A stretch of DNA of 64,000 nucleotides, taken from positions 2,012,001 to 2,076,000 of the forward strand of contig NZ_CP021645.1 in assembly GCF_006384975.1 (NCBI RefSeq). The letters run 5' to 3'. The notes under the pieces were generated by a model. That model had not been told where the DNA came from and did not search any database. It was given only the letters and a program-made list of their open reading frames with translations. Source of the stretch: Pseudomonas oryzihabitans. Lineage in GTDB: Bacteria; Pseudomonadota; Gammaproteobacteria; Pseudomonadales; Pseudomonadaceae. Shown here piece by piece: positions 20,943 through 30,156 of this stretch (the first letter of the stretch is position 1; each line of letters begins with the position of its first letter). The translations under genes were made by a program, and so were the position numbers.

Positions 20943-21371
20943 TTAAAACTTGAGTTCTTGGGGCTGCTGAGCGGTGTGCGGATGGTTCGCACCCTTGTAC
21001 ACCTTGAGCTTGCGATACATGTCGCGGCCCAGCGGGTTCTTCGGCAGCATACCCTTGACGGCGGTCTCGATGACGCGCTCGGGAGCACGGGCGATCAGCT
21101 TTTCGAAGTTGATCGACTTGATGCCACCCGGGAAACCGGAGTGATGGTAGTACATCTTGTCGGTAGTCTTGGCACCGGTCACCCGAACCTGCTCGGCGTT
21201 GATGACGACGATGTAGTCGCCGGTGTCAACGTGAGGGGTGTATTCGGGCTTGTGCTTGCCACGCAGGCGAGTGGCGATTTCAGTAGCCAGACGACCCAGA
21301 GTCTGGCCAGCAGCGTCGACGACGTACCAGTCGCGCTTAACGGTTTCCGGTTTTGCGGTGAAAGTTTTCAT
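20943..21371 (-). CDS. rplM: 50S ribosomal protein L13
   Basis: 142 residues beginning [20 protein letters not shown], with the family signature around [24 protein letters not shown] split across the C-terminal half. It is an early assembly protein of the large subunit and in E. coli represses its own rplM-rpsI mRNA through the leader. Here a short leader with a small hairpin lies upstream. Confidence 0.98.
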   Translation of the reverse strand: MKTFTAKPETVKRDWYVVDAAGQTLGRLATEIATRLRGKHKPEYTPHVDTGDYIVVINAEQVRVTGAKTTDKMYYHHSGFPGGIKSINFEKLIARAPERVIETAVKGMLPKNPLGRDMYRKLKVYKGANHPHTAQQPQELKF

Positions 21372-21379
21372 TCTCTATG

Positions 21380-21392
21380 GCCTCAGAGGCCG
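21380..21392 (-). promoter_or_regulatory. Short hairpin in the rplM leader
   Basis: GGCCT CTG AGGCC forms a five-base-pair hairpin just upstream of the rplM ATG. It is a candidate for translational control by L13, but is too short to be certain. Confidence 0.3.
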
Positions 21393-21412
21393 CCCTGGTA
21401 AAAAGACGGCAA

Positions 21413-21441
21413 ATTCTACACAACAGTGCAACCCCGGACAA
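21413..21441 (-). promoter_or_regulatory. Sigma-70 promoter of rplM-rpsI
   Basis: On the minus strand TTGTCC (21441-21436), a 17-base spacer and TAGAAT (21418-21413) form a near-consensus promoter, giving a leader of about 35 nt before rplM. Confidence 0.7.
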
Positions 21442-21577
21442 GTCAGGGGCAGCCGGAAACAGACGCTCTTCGGGGGCTCGGGTCGGCGTCCGCTACGGCG
21501 ATCTCGGCAGGCTTAGGCATCCCCCGCCAAGAAAGCTGCGGCATGATACCCCTTCCCGCCGAAAAAGCAACCGGAGA

Positions 21578-22279
21578 TTAGAAGGAAAACAGCGCCTGGG
21601 TGGCAGCCGATCCCTGGCGTCGGGAAGCCAGATGATCCGCCAGGCGGGTTGGCTCCGGCAGGCGATGGCGTCTCACGCAGGCCATGACCAGCGCGGGGGC
21701 AGTGGCGAGGCTGACCCTGTGGCCGGGCGAGATGATCAAGGGCTTGACCCTGTCCTTGCTGCGCAGGACCGCGCCTATCACCGAGCCGTCACGATCCAGC
21801 AAGTCGACTTGGCTGCCGCGCGTCTCGGCCAATTCGCCATGGTGGCCGGTGAGAATCTTCTTGGCCACGCCGATGGTCGGTAGGCCAGTGACCACGCCCA
21901 GATGGGCGGCAATGCCGAGGCGGCGCGGATGGGCGATGCCGTGACCGTCGCAGAACACCAGATCGGGAATTTCCGGCAGTTCCTTCAAGGCCTGCAGCAG
22001 AGCGGGCAATTCGCGAAAGGACAGCAGGCCCGGCACATAGGGCATGACGGTGGGAATGCGGGCGATGGCATGGGCCAGCGGTTGCAGGGTCTCGGCATCC
22101 AGCAGGACGGCCACCGCGCGGGTAACCTCGCCGCCTTCCTCGAAGCCCACGTCGACCCCGGCGTAGCGCTGCGGCGTGCCGAAGTCGTCCGCCAAGCGAA
22201 CCTGCTTGGCCAGTTGCTTCTGCAGCATGCGCGCCTGGGCGGGCGAGCCGTCCCACTCGGCGAAAGGATCGGAATTCAC
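21578..22279 (-). CDS. nfi: Endonuclease V (deoxyinosine 3' endonuclease)
   Basis: 233-residue DNA repair enzyme that cuts near deoxyinosine produced by adenine deamination. Family motifs are clear: VDVGFEEGG (metal Asp), [16 protein letters not shown], and [19 protein letters not shown]. The end beyond residue ~215 is variable. The GTG start at 22277-22279 has GGAGG six bases upstream. It lies between rplM and zapE on the same strand. Confidence 0.95.
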   Translation of the reverse strand: MNSDPFAEWDGSPAQARMLQKQLAKQVRLADDFGTPQRYAGVDVGFEEGGEVTRAVAVLLDAETLQPLAHAIARIPTVMPYVPGLLSFRELPALLQALKELPEIPDLVFCDGHGIAHPRRLGIAAHLGVVTGLPTIGVAKKILTGHHGELAETRGSQVDLLDRDGSVIGAVLRSKDRVKPLIISPGHRVSLATAPALVMACVRRHRLPEPTRLADHLASRRQGSAATQALFSF

Positions 22280-22332
22280 ACGTACCTCCGAAAGCCAGGG
22301 TCAAAGGATTGATCCTTCAACCCCGGCAGGGT

Positions 22333-23427
22333 TCAGGGCTTGTGCGGACGGGCCAGATATTCCTGGGACTGCATTTCCAGCAGGCGGCTGAGGGTGCGCT
22401 GGAATTCGAACTCCAGCCGGCCACCGGAATAGAGGTCCTTGAGCTCGACTTCGGCGGACAGGATCAGCTTGACCTGGCGGTCGTAGAATTCGTCGACCAG
22501 ATTGATGAAGCGCCGTGCCATGTCGTCCTTGAGGGCATCCATCCGCTCGACGTTGGAAACCAATACCGTCTGGAAGATCTTGCCCAGCTCGATGTAGTCG
22601 TTCTGGCTACGCGGCCCGTCGCACAGGGCGCGGAAGTCGAACCAGGCGACGTCGTCGCAGGTACGGCGCGCGCGGATCTCGCGATTCTCGATCATCAACG
22701 GCACGTCTTCGCAGAGCTCGGCGCATTCGACGGTGAGCGAGCGGAAGCTCTTGGCCATCGCCGTCTCGACCTCTTCGCTCAGCGGATAGTGATATAGCTG
22801 GGCCTGCTCCAGGGCGCGCAGGCGATAGTCCACGCCGCTGTCGACGTTGACGATCTCGGTGTGCTCCTTGAGCAGCGCGATGGCCGGCAGGAAGCGCGCG
22901 CGCTGCAGGCCATCCTTGTAGAGACCGTCCGGCACGATGTTGGAGGTGGCGACCAGGCTCACGCCATTCTTGAACAATTCTTCGAGCAGGGTCGCCAGGA
23001 TCATGGCGTCGGTGATGTCGGAGACGAAGAATTCATCGAAGCAGATCACCCGCGCCTCGTCGGCGAAGCGACGGGCGATGATGGTCAGGGGGTTCTTTTC
23101 GCCCTTGAGGGTGCGCAGCTCTTCGTGCACCCGCTTCATGAAGCGGTGGAAGTGGGTGCGCATCTTCTGCTTGAACGGCAGGGCGTCGTAGAAGGTATCG
23201 ACCAGATAGGTCTTGCCGCGCCCTACCCCGCCCCAGAAATACAGGCCCTTGACCGGGGTGACCGTCTTGCGCCCGAGCAGCTTGCCGAACAAGCCGCCCT
23301 TGGCTGCGGGCTCGGCGAGCAATTCGTCATAGAGCCGCTGCAGATGGCGGACGGCCTCTTCCTGGGCGGCATCGTAGAAAAACTCCGGGCGCTTGAGATC
23401 GGCCTGGTAACGCTCGAGGGGGGTCAT
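22333..23427 (-). CDS. zapE: Cell division protein ZapE (AFG1-like ATPase)
   Basis: 364-residue AAA-type ATPase that acts at the division ring late in constriction. Walker A is GGVGRGKTYLVD (residues about 66-77) and Walker B is ICFDEFFVSDI. The SNIVPDGLYKDGLQR stretch is typical of the family. Length and start MTPLERYQ fit. It lies near rplM-rpsI and trpS in the order seen in P. aeruginosa (PA4438-PA4439). Confidence 0.94.
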   Translation of the reverse strand: MTPLERYQADLKRPEFFYDAAQEEAVRHLQRLYDELLAEPAAKGGLFGKLLGRKTVTPVKGLYFWGGVGRGKTYLVDTFYDALPFKQKMRTHFHRFMKRVHEELRTLKGEKNPLTIIARRFADEARVICFDEFFVSDITDAMILATLLEELFKNGVSLVATSNIVPDGLYKDGLQRARFLPAIALLKEHTEIVNVDSGVDYRLRALEQAQLYHYPLSEEVETAMAKSFRSLTVECAELCEDVPLMIENREIRARRTCDDVAWFDFRALCDGPRSQNDYIELGKIFQTVLVSNVERMDALKDDMARRFINLVDEFYDRQVKLILSAEVELKDLYSGGRLEFEFQRTLSRLLEMQSQEYLARPHKP

Positions 23428-23512
23428 GGCGGATTCTGGTCGGGTGGGAAAAAAGGGTGGTCACTGTAATGGCGGTCCCTGGCGTTGACAACGCCGGGGA
23501 CCGCAGGTGCCG

Positions 23513-24862
23513 TCAGCCTTCGGCCAATTGCGCCAGGGCGGCGCGGGTGCGCTCGACCAACGCATCGCGGGCGGCAGGGGAATCGCTGGCGACACCTTCG
23601 GCCACGACCTGGTCATCCAGCAGCAGCTGGAAGCCATTGCCCTCGCCCGCTGCAACGCTAGCCGGCGTCGTGACCAATTGCTTGCTGGTGATACCGGCGG
23701 TCTTGGCCTCGGCGAAGGGGATCGAGAGCGCCAGTTCGGTGCCGTCGGCATCGAGCAGGCGGAAGCGGAAGCTGCCATCGTTCTCGCGGAAGCTGACGAA
23801 ACGGGCGGTCTTGCTGGCTTTTTTCTTGGTGCCACCGGTGGCGACCTGGGTCTTGAGCGAGCGCAGGCCCACGGCTTCGCGCAGTTCGCCGAGGAAGGGC
23901 GTGGCATAGCGGCGGGCCTTGGCGGCGCCGGCCAGCAGGATGTCTTCAAGGTCATCGGGACGGGTGATCAGCGCGGCATAGCGCTCGCGCGCCTCGCCCA
24001 GCTCGGCGTCGAGCAGGTCGAACAGCTGGCCCTTGGCTTCGCCCCAGGCCAGGCCGTCCTGCAGGGCTGTACGGAAGGCCGCGCTCTGCTCGGGGGTGGC
24101 GAAGGCCTGGTAGAGGGTGAAGAGGTGGGCGCTGTCGGGGTCCTTGGGCTCGCCGGGCAGGCGCGAGTCGGTGACGATCCGGGCGATGGCGTCCTTGAGT
24201 TGCTTGGCGCTGCCGAACAGCGGGATGGTGTTGTCGTAGCTCTTGGACATCTTGCGGCCGTCGAGGCCGGGCAAGGTGGAGACGCTTTCCTCGATGACCG
24301 CCTCGGGCAGGGCAAAGTAGTCGCGGCCATTGCCGAACAGGTGGTTGAAGCGCTGACCGATGTCGCGGGCCATTTCCACATGCTGGATCTGGTCGCGGCC
24401 GACCGGTACGCGCAGGGCGTTGAACATGAGGATGTCCGCGGCCATCAGCACCGGATAGCTGTAGAGCCCCATGGTCACCCCGGCATCCGGATCTTCGCCC
24501 TGCTCCAGGTTGCGATCGACCGCGGCCTTGTAGGCATGGGCGCGGTTGAGCAGGCCCTTGCCGGCGACGCAGGTGAGCAGCCAGGTCAGTTCGGGAATCT
24601 CGGGGATGTCGGACTGGCGATAGAAGGTCACCCGCTCCGGGTCCAGGCCGCTGGCCAACCAGGTGGCGGCGATCTCCAGGCGCGAGCGCTGGATGCGCGC
24701 GGGGTCGTCGCACTTGATCAGGGCGTGGTAGTCGGCGAGGAAATAGAAGGAGTCGGCATCGTCGGCCAGGCTGGCACGGATGGCGGGACGGATGGCACCG
24801 GCGTAGTTGCCCAGGTGCGGGGTACCGGTGGTGGTGATGCCAGTGAGGATGCGAGTGGTCAT
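23513..24862 (-). CDS. trpS: Tryptophan--tRNA ligase
   Basis: Class I aminoacyl-tRNA synthetase, 449 residues. The HIGH-like motif is [11 protein letters not shown] and the KMSKS motif is [11 protein letters not shown]. About 110 residues beyond the usual ~335-residue TrpRS form a C-terminal extension with a lysine-rich hinge ([14 protein letters not shown]), as in other Pseudomonas long-form TrpRS. It is 34 bases upstream of the hydrolase stop and on the same strand as zapE. Confidence 0.95.
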   Translation of the reverse strand: MTTRILTGITTTGTPHLGNYAGAIRPAIRASLADDADSFYFLADYHALIKCDDPARIQRSRLEIAATWLASGLDPERVTFYRQSDIPEIPELTWLLTCVAGKGLLNRAHAYKAAVDRNLEQGEDPDAGVTMGLYSYPVLMAADILMFNALRVPVGRDQIQHVEMARDIGQRFNHLFGNGRDYFALPEAVIEESVSTLPGLDGRKMSKSYDNTIPLFGSAKQLKDAIARIVTDSRLPGEPKDPDSAHLFTLYQAFATPEQSAAFRTALQDGLAWGEAKGQLFDLLDAELGEARERYAALITRPDDLEDILLAGAAKARRYATPFLGELREAVGLRSLKTQVATGGTKKKASKTARFVSFRENDGSFRFRLLDADGTELALSIPFAEAKTAGITSKQLVTTPASVAAGEGNGFQLLLDDQVVAEGVASDSPAARDALVERTRAALAQLAEG

Positions 24863-24895
24863 GGAGGCGCTGGAAATCCGAGAGACTAACGAGGG

Positions 24896-25531
24896 TCAGG
24901 CCTGCAGGCGGGGCAGGACCAGATCTTTAAGTTCGACGAGTTTGCCATGAAAGAAATGGCTGCACTCGGGAACGCGGAGTAGTTCGTGAGGCTGTTCGAG
25001 GGCGGCGGACCAGGCGTAGACCCGCTCGGGGGTCACCACTTCGTCGGCCTCGGGCTGGATGACGGTGAGGCGCGCCTGGGTCGGTAGACGCCCATCGACC
25101 GAAAAGCGCTCCACCGGGGGCGCCAGCATGAACAGGCCCGCCACCGGCACACCTTCGGCTTCGAGTCGACCACCCAGGCAGGCGGCGACGCAGGAGCCGA
25201 AGGAGAAGCCGCAAAGGATCAGCGGCAGGTCGGGATGGCGTTCGCGCAGCCAGGTCACGGCGGCCGCGGCATCGTCGATCTCGCCTTCGCCGCCGGCATG
25301 CACGCCGGTGCTGGCGCCCACGCCGCGGAAGTTGAATCTGAGCGTGGCCTGACCCGCGTCGCGGGCGATGCGCTGCAAGGTGGCGACCACCTTGTTCTGC
25401 ATGGTGCCACCGTGGAGCGGATGGGGATGGCAAAGCAGGACCGCGGCGGTGGGTTCGGCCGGGCTCTGGTACAGGGCTTCCAGAGTGCCCGCAGGGCCCT
25501 CCAGCAGCAGGGATTCTTCACGGGCTGACAC
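24896..25531 (-). CDS. Alpha/beta hydrolase
   Basis: 211-residue cytoplasmic hydrolase of the small carboxylesterase/dienelactone type. The nucleophile elbow is LCGFSFGSCVAA; HPHPLHGGTMQNKVV forms the oxyanion region, and the C-terminal ECSHFFHGKL holds the catalytic His. Candidate Asp is in QPEADEVV. The GTG at 25529-25531 (VSAREESLLLEGPAG) is chosen because GGAG lies just upstream and family similarity begins there; an ATG 39 bases further up lacks a ribosome binding site. Natural substrate unknown. Confidence 0.87.
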   Translation of the reverse strand: MSAREESLLLEGPAGTLEALYQSPAEPTAAVLLCHPHPLHGGTMQNKVVATLQRIARDAGQATLRFNFRGVGASTGVHAGGEGEIDDAAAAVTWLRERHPDLPLILCGFSFGSCVAACLGGRLEAEGVPVAGLFMLAPPVERFSVDGRLPTQARLTVIQPEADEVVTPERVYAWSAALEQPHELLRVPECSHFFHGKLVELKDLVLPRLQA

Positions 25532-25716
25532 GCTTGACTCCGTGACCTCGGACGAACAGTGCTCATCCAAGGAGTTGATTTTGATAGGGTCGATCCTGCG
25601 CGATGCCTGAGTGCGGGGTATGATGACGTCAAGCGAATGGCAGATGACGCAACGCAGTGTACAGGCTCGCTGGTCTGCCGTTACCGTAAAGCAAAGCCGC
25701 TCATAGAGGAAGTTTC

Positions 25717-26157
25717 GTGGAACAGTCGCTCACTACCTGGTTGTTGCCCCTGGTCACGCTGCTGATCGGGGTCGGGATAGGTTTTCTGCTGGCGCGCCTG
25801 GTGCCGGGTGCCGCGCCGAGCCGGGTGCAGCGCCAGTTGGATGACCTGCAGAAGAAGTTCGACGACTACCAGCATGAGGTCACCAGCCACTTCAGCACCA
25901 CCGCCGGCCTGGTGCGCAAGCTCACCCAGACCTACCAGGACATGCAGACCCACCTGTCCGAAGGCGCCGAGCGCCTGGCGCAGGACGAGTTGACCCGGCA
26001 GCACCTGCTGGCCTCGCTGCACAGCGCCGAACAGCGCTATCCCACCAGCCGCGAGCGGATCGACGGTCCGACCGAAGCGCCGCGGGACTATGCGCCCAAG
26101 GGTGATGGCACCCCGGGCACCCTCGACGAAACCTACGGCGTGAAGAGCCGCGGTTGA
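25717..26157 (+). CDS. zapG: ZapG/YhcB family inner-membrane protein (DUF1043)
   Basis: 146 residues: one N-terminal membrane segment (residues about 8-28, WLLPLVTLLIGVGIGFLLAR), then a coiled-coil cytoplasmic domain (QRQLDDLQKKFDDYQHEV) and a Pro-rich tail. The family links cell division with envelope growth in E. coli. The GTG start at 25717 is preceded by AGAGGAAG. It is divergent from the hydrolase and ends at a good terminator. Confidence 0.9.
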   Translation: MEQSLTTWLLPLVTLLIGVGIGFLLARLVPGAAPSRVQRQLDDLQKKFDDYQHEVTSHFSTTAGLVRKLTQTYQDMQTHLSEGAERLAQDELTRQHLLASLHSAEQRYPTSRERIDGPTEAPRDYAPKGDGTPGTLDETYGVKSRG

Positions 26158-26164
26158 TCGCCAA

Positions 26165-26190
26165 GGCCGGGCACTGTCCCGGCCTTTTTC
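26165..26190 (+). terminator. zapG terminator
   Basis: GGCCGGG, a six-base loop and CCCGGCC followed by TTTTTCTTT, eight bases after the zapG stop. Confidence 0.88.
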
Positions 26191-26287
26191 TTTCCTACGT
26201 CGCCTTTCCGCTCTGGGCGCGACGCCCGGCCCTTTTCCGGCCCGACATGGCATAATCCGCGGTTGCAGTCTTTCGCAGGAGAACGCC

Positions 26288-26650
26288 ATGCCCGCAGCGG
26301 CCGCTGGCCTGAGCCTCTACGGCATCAAGGCTTGTGACACCATGAAGAAGGCCCGCCAATGGCTCGACGAGCACGGCCAGGCCTATGATTTCCACGACTA
26401 CAAGCAGAGCGGCATCGACCGCGCGCGGCTGGCCGCCTGGTGCGCGGAGCACGGCTGGGAGAAGGTGCTCAATCGCGCCGGCACCACCTTCCGCAAGCTC
26501 GACGATGCCCAGAAGGCCGACCTGGATACCGCCAAGGCCATCGACCTGATGCTGGCGCAGCCTTCGATGATCAAGCGTCCCGTGCTCGATCTCGGCGACC
26601 GTACCCTGCTGGGCTTCAAGCCCGAGCTCTATGCCGCGGCCCTGAACTGA
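26288..26650 (+). CDS. Spx/ArsC-family reductase (YffB-like)
   Basis: 120-residue thioredoxin-fold protein of the ArsC/Spx/YffB family. A single active-site cysteine appears in YGIKACDTMKKAR, and KRPVLDLGDRTLLGFKPELY is the family C-terminus. The arsenate reductase Arg pattern is not clear, so a glutathione-dependent thiol reductase role is more likely. It lies 72 bases upstream of dapD, as in P. aeruginosa (PA3664-PA3666 region). Confidence 0.88.
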   Translation: MPAAAAGLSLYGIKACDTMKKARQWLDEHGQAYDFHDYKQSGIDRARLAAWCAEHGWEKVLNRAGTTFRKLDDAQKADLDTAKAIDLMLAQPSMIKRPVLDLGDRTLLGFKPELYAAALN

Positions 26651-26722
26651 CTCCGCGGCCACCGCCTCACTACCGAACATCTTGCACCGACCGGATCGGT
26701 GCCTTTGCAAAGGAACAGTCTT

Positions 26723-27757
26723 ATGTCGAATGCCCTCTTCAGTATCGCCTTCGGTGTCGGCACCCAGAATCGCCAGGACGCCTGGTTGGAAGTCTTCTAT
26801 GCTCAGCCCCTGCTGAATCCGGCACCCGAGCTGGTCGCGGCGGTCGCCCCCCTGCTCGAGTACCAGGGCGGTAACCAGGCCATCGCCTTCGCTCCGGCCC
26901 AGGCTCGCGGCCTGGCCGAGGCACTCAAGGGCATCGACGCGGTGCAATCGGCGCTGCTGACCCGCCTGGCCGAGAGCACCAAGCCGCTGGTGGCGACCCT
27001 GCTGGCCGAAGATGCCGCGCCGACCTCCACGCCCGAGGCGTACCTGAAGCTGCATCTGCTGTCCCATCGCCTGGTCAAGCCGCATGGCCTGAATCTGAGC
27101 GGCATCTTCGCCCTGCTGCCCAACGTGGCCTGGACCAACCAGGGCGCCATCGACCTGGCCGAGCTGCCGGCCGAGCAACTGGAAGCGCGCCTGCGCGGCA
27201 AGCTGCTGGAAGTCTTCTCGGTGGACAAGTTCCCCAAGATGACCGACTACGTGGTACCGGCCGGCGTGCGCATCGCCGACACCGCCCGCGTGCGCCTGGG
27301 CGCCTACGTGGGTGAAGGCACCACGGTGATGCACGAAGGCTTCGTCAACTTCAACGCCGGTACCGCCGGCCCCGGCATGATCGAAGGCCGCGTCTCCGCG
27401 GGCGTCTTCGTCGGCAAGGGCTCGGACCTGGGCGGCGGCTGCTCCACCATGGGCACCCTGTCGGGCGGCGGCAACATCATCATCAGCGTTGGCGAAGGCT
27501 GCCTGATCGGCGCCAACGCCGGCATCGGCATCCCGCTGGGCGACCGCTGCACCGTGGAATCCGGTCTCTATGTGACCGCTGGCACCAAGGTCGCCGTGCT
27601 GGATGACCAGAACCAGCTGGTGCGGGTGGTCAAGGCCCGCGAGCTGGCCGGCCAGAGCGACCTGCTGCTGCGCCGCAATTCGGAAACCGGCGCGGTCGAA
27701 TGCAAGACCAACAAGACCGCCATCGAACTCAACGAAGCGCTGCACGCGCACAACTGA
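26723..27757 (+). CDS. dapD: 2,3,4,5-tetrahydropyridine-2,6-dicarboxylate N-succinyltransferase
   Basis: Succinylates tetrahydrodipicolinate in the diaminopimelate/lysine pathway. 344 residues, the longer actinobacterial/pseudomonad form, with left-handed beta-helix hexapeptides in VRIADTARVRLGAYVGEG, then FVNFNAGTAGPGMIEGR and GSDLGGGCSTMGTLSGGGN. The ATG at 26723 follows AAAGGA; the upstream in-frame ATG at 26699 adds eight unsupported residues. Confidence 0.96.
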   Translation: MSNALFSIAFGVGTQNRQDAWLEVFYAQPLLNPAPELVAAVAPLLEYQGGNQAIAFAPAQARGLAEALKGIDAVQSALLTRLAESTKPLVATLLAEDAAPTSTPEAYLKLHLLSHRLVKPHGLNLSGIFALLPNVAWTNQGAIDLAELPAEQLEARLRGKLLEVFSVDKFPKMTDYVVPAGVRIADTARVRLGAYVGEGTTVMHEGFVNFNAGTAGPGMIEGRVSAGVFVGKGSDLGGGCSTMGTLSGGGNIIISVGEGCLIGANAGIGIPLGDRCTVESGLYVTAGTKVAVLDDQNQLVRVVKARELAGQSDLLLRRNSETGAVECKTNKTAIELNEALHAHN

Positions 27758-27807
27758 GTCCACCACCGGGCAGCCCGCCGCGCGCGGGCTACCCCGGAGC
27801 TGTCGCC

Positions 27808-29016
27808 ATGTCGCTACCCTCTCCCTGGAGAGCCGAATTTCCGGCTTTCACCGCCTTCGCTGTCGACGGCATCACCTACCTCGACAGCGCCGCCACGGCG
27901 CAGAAGCCCCAGGTGGTGCTGGATGCCCTGCTGGCCAGCTATAGCCTGGGCGCCGCCAATGTGCACCGGGCCCAGCACTGGGCGGCCGAGCGCGCCACCG
28001 CTGCCTACGAGGGCGCTCGGGGGCGGATCGCCGCCTGGCTAGGTGCTGCCTCGCCGCACGAGGTGGTACTGACCCGCGGGGCCACCGAGGCGCTCAACCT
28101 GCTGGCCTATGGCCTGGAGGACGCCTTCGCCGCCGGTGACGAAATCCTGATCAGCGCCCTGGAGCACCATGCCAACCTGCTGCCCTGGCAGCAGTTGGCG
28201 CGGCGCCGGGGCCTGCAGTTGAAGGTGATCCCCCTGACCCCGAGCGGTCATCTGGACCTGGATGTCGCCGAGGCGCTGCTGGGGCCCAAGACCCGGCTGG
28301 TCGCAGTCAGCCAGCTGTCCAATGTGCTCGGCACCTGGCAGCCGCTGAGGGAACTGGCTGAACGGGTACGGGCCCGCTCGCCGGCCTGGCTGGTGGTGGA
28401 TGGCGCCCAGGGCGCGGTACATGGACGGCATCGCCCGGCCGACTTCGACGCCGATTTCTATGTGTTCTCCGGCCACAAGCTCTATGCCCCGGAGGCCATC
28501 GGCGTGCTCTGGGGCAAGGCCGAGTGCCTGGCGCAGCTCAAGCCCTGGCAATTGGGTGGCGAGATGGTGCGGCACACCACCTTCAGCGAAGCCCAGTTCC
28601 ATGCCGCGCCCATGGGCTTCGAGGCGGGGACGCCACCCATAGGCGCGGCCATCGCCCTGGGCGCAGCGGTAGACTGGCTGCAGGGGCAGGACGAAACCCT
28701 GATCCGCGGTCACGAGCAAGCCTTGAGTCTGAAGTTGCTGGCGGGCCTCGCCGCCCGCGACGGCGTCCGGGTGCTGGGCGAGCCGCAGATCGCCCTGGCC
28801 AGTTTCCAGGTCAAGGGGATCGATGTCGGCGACCTGTCTCACCTGCTGGGTGAACAGGGCATCGCCGTACGGGCCGGGCAGCACTGTGCCATGCCGCTGT
28901 TCCAGACCCTGCAGACGCCCGGCGCCCTGCGGGTCTCCCTGGGCCTCTACAACGACGCCGAGGATCTGCAGCGCTTCTTCACTGCCCTGGACAACGCCCT
29001 GGAGCTCTTGCGATGA
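27808..29016 (+). CDS. csdA: Cysteine desulfurase (CsdA/SufS type)
   Basis: 402-residue group II cysteine desulfurase that passes persulfide sulfur to its partner CsdE/SufE. LDSAATAQKPQVVLDAL is the N-terminal signature, the PLP lysine is in FSGHKLYAPEAIG, and the catalytic cysteine is in AGQHCAMPLF. It overlaps csdE by four bases (ATGA). It follows dapD after 50 bases. Confidence 0.95.
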   Translation: MSLPSPWRAEFPAFTAFAVDGITYLDSAATAQKPQVVLDALLASYSLGAANVHRAQHWAAERATAAYEGARGRIAAWLGAASPHEVVLTRGATEALNLLAYGLEDAFAAGDEILISALEHHANLLPWQQLARRRGLQLKVIPLTPSGHLDLDVAEALLGPKTRLVAVSQLSNVLGTWQPLRELAERVRARSPAWLVVDGAQGAVHGRHRPADFDADFYVFSGHKLYAPEAIGVLWGKAECLAQLKPWQLGGEMVRHTTFSEAQFHAAPMGFEAGTPPIGAAIALGAAVDWLQGQDETLIRGHEQALSLKLLAGLAARDGVRVLGEPQIALASFQVKGIDVGDLSHLLGEQGIAVRAGQHCAMPLFQTLQTPGALRVSLGLYNDAEDLQRFFTALDNALELLR

Positions 29017-29411
29017 ATCTACTTCCCGATGCGGCGGAAGCCCGCCGCGCCTTCGTCATCGCCAAGGGCTGGGAAGCGCGTTCGCGTCTCCTGCTGCAAT
29101 GGGCCGAGCGCCTGCCGGCGGTCCTGGAGGAACGCGACGAAGACCTGGTGCAAGGCTGCGAGAGTCGCGTGCGCCTGACCCATGAGGCCCAGGGTGACCG
29201 ACATTTCTTTCGCGCCAGCAGCGAATCCCGGGTGCTCAAGGGGTTGCTCGCCGTGGTACTGGTGCGCGCCAACGGACTCACCCACGAGGAACTGGGCCGG
29301 CTCGATATCCATGGCTGGCTGGGCGAACTCGGCCTGGAGCGGCAGCTGTCGCAGTCGCGCAGCAATGGTTTGAATGCGGTGCTGGCCAGGATGCGCGAAC
29401 TGGCAGCCTAA
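29013..29411 (+). CDS. csdE: SufE/CsdE family sulfur acceptor
   Basis: 132-residue partner of the desulfurase. The sulfur-accepting Cys49 sits in VQGCESRV; ASSESRVLKGLLAVVLVRANG is typical. It accepts persulfide from CsdA and stimulates it. Translationally coupled to csdA and convergent with tadA, the stops overlapping by four bases. Confidence 0.93.
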   Translation: MNLLPDAAEARRAFVIAKGWEARSRLLLQWAERLPAVLEERDEDLVQGCESRVRLTHEAQGDRHFFRASSESRVLKGLLAVVLVRANGLTHEELGRLDIHGWLGELGLERQLSQSRSNGLNAVLARMRELAA

Positions 29412-29911
29412 CCCTCACCTGCCGCCGGGTTCCGGCGGGCACGGAAGAAGTCGGTCAGTACCTGGCCGCAGGCCTCGGCCAGCACCCCACCCTCCACCAG
29501 CACCCGGTGGTTGAGGAAATCCTGCTCGAAGAAACGCCCCCGACTCTGGGCCATGCCGGCGCGGGGTTCGCTGGCGCCGTAGACCAGCCGCTGGATGCGG
29601 CTATGGACGATGAGGCCGGCGCACATGCTGCAGGGCTCCAGGGTCACGTAGAGGGTGGCGCCCGGCAGCCGGTAGTTGGCGAGGCGCGCGGCGGCGGCGC
29701 GGATGGCCTGCATCTCGGCATGAGCGCTGGGATCGTGGGTACCGATGGGTTGATTGAAACCCCGCCCGATAATTTCCCCTTCGAGTACCACCACGGCACC
29801 CACGGGTACTTCGCCCTGGGCGGCTCCTTGCTCTGCCAGCGCGAGGGCTTCGCGCATGAAGAGGTCATCCCGACTACGGTCGACGATGGGTAAGGGGCGA
29901 AAACGGGCCAT
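29408..29911 (-). CDS. tadA: tRNA-specific adenosine deaminase
   Basis: Converts A34 to inosine in tRNA-Arg(ACG). 167 residues with the zinc-deaminase motifs HAEMQAIR and PCSMCAGLIVHSRI; GRGFNQP and DFFRARRN fit TadA. The ATG at 29911 (MARFRPLPIVD) is preferred over a TTG 15 bases upstream. Overlaps csdE tail to tail. Confidence 0.95.
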   Translation of the reverse strand: MARFRPLPIVDRSRDDLFMREALALAEQGAAQGEVPVGAVVVLEGEIIGRGFNQPIGTHDPSAHAEMQAIRAAAARLANYRLPGATLYVTLEPCSMCAGLIVHSRIQRLVYGASEPRAGMAQSRGRFFEQDFLNHRVLVEGGVLAEACGQVLTDFFRARRNPAAGEG

Positions 29912-29926
29912 GGCTGAACTCGACAA

Positions 29927-30156
29927 AAGCTCATGATAACGCCGCCAAAGCGCGAGGCGAGTCTGACATGGCCCTATACATCACTTCGTCATAAAATAAT
30001 CGCACAAATGGTTATCGGAAAAATCAAATGAAAGAATGAGATGTGAGTGAACGCCACGAAAGGTGACCTTGATCACATTCGTGGTTATTCGACGTCATAA
30101 CTTCAACGGGTACGGCGGCCAGTGGTCCTATTCAAGAGTTCATCTGAGAGATTCGC
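29927..30156 (+). promoter_or_regulatory. bphP upstream region with a CRP/Vfr-like site
   Basis: This AT-richer 230-base gap holds no gene. GGTGA CCTTGA TCACA (30062-30077) matches the CRP/Vfr consensus TGTGA-N6-TCACA with one change, about 80 bases upstream of the bphP ATG. No clear -35/-10 pair was fixed. Confidence 0.45.

Noticed and set aside
26195..27766. A 523-codon minus-strand frame over the ArsC-like gene and dapD
   Set aside because: Antisense to two genes with strong family motifs.
30064..30090. Possible Anr/FNR box at TTGATCACATT
   Set aside because: The second half-site ATCAA is absent; the CRP/Vfr reading fits better.
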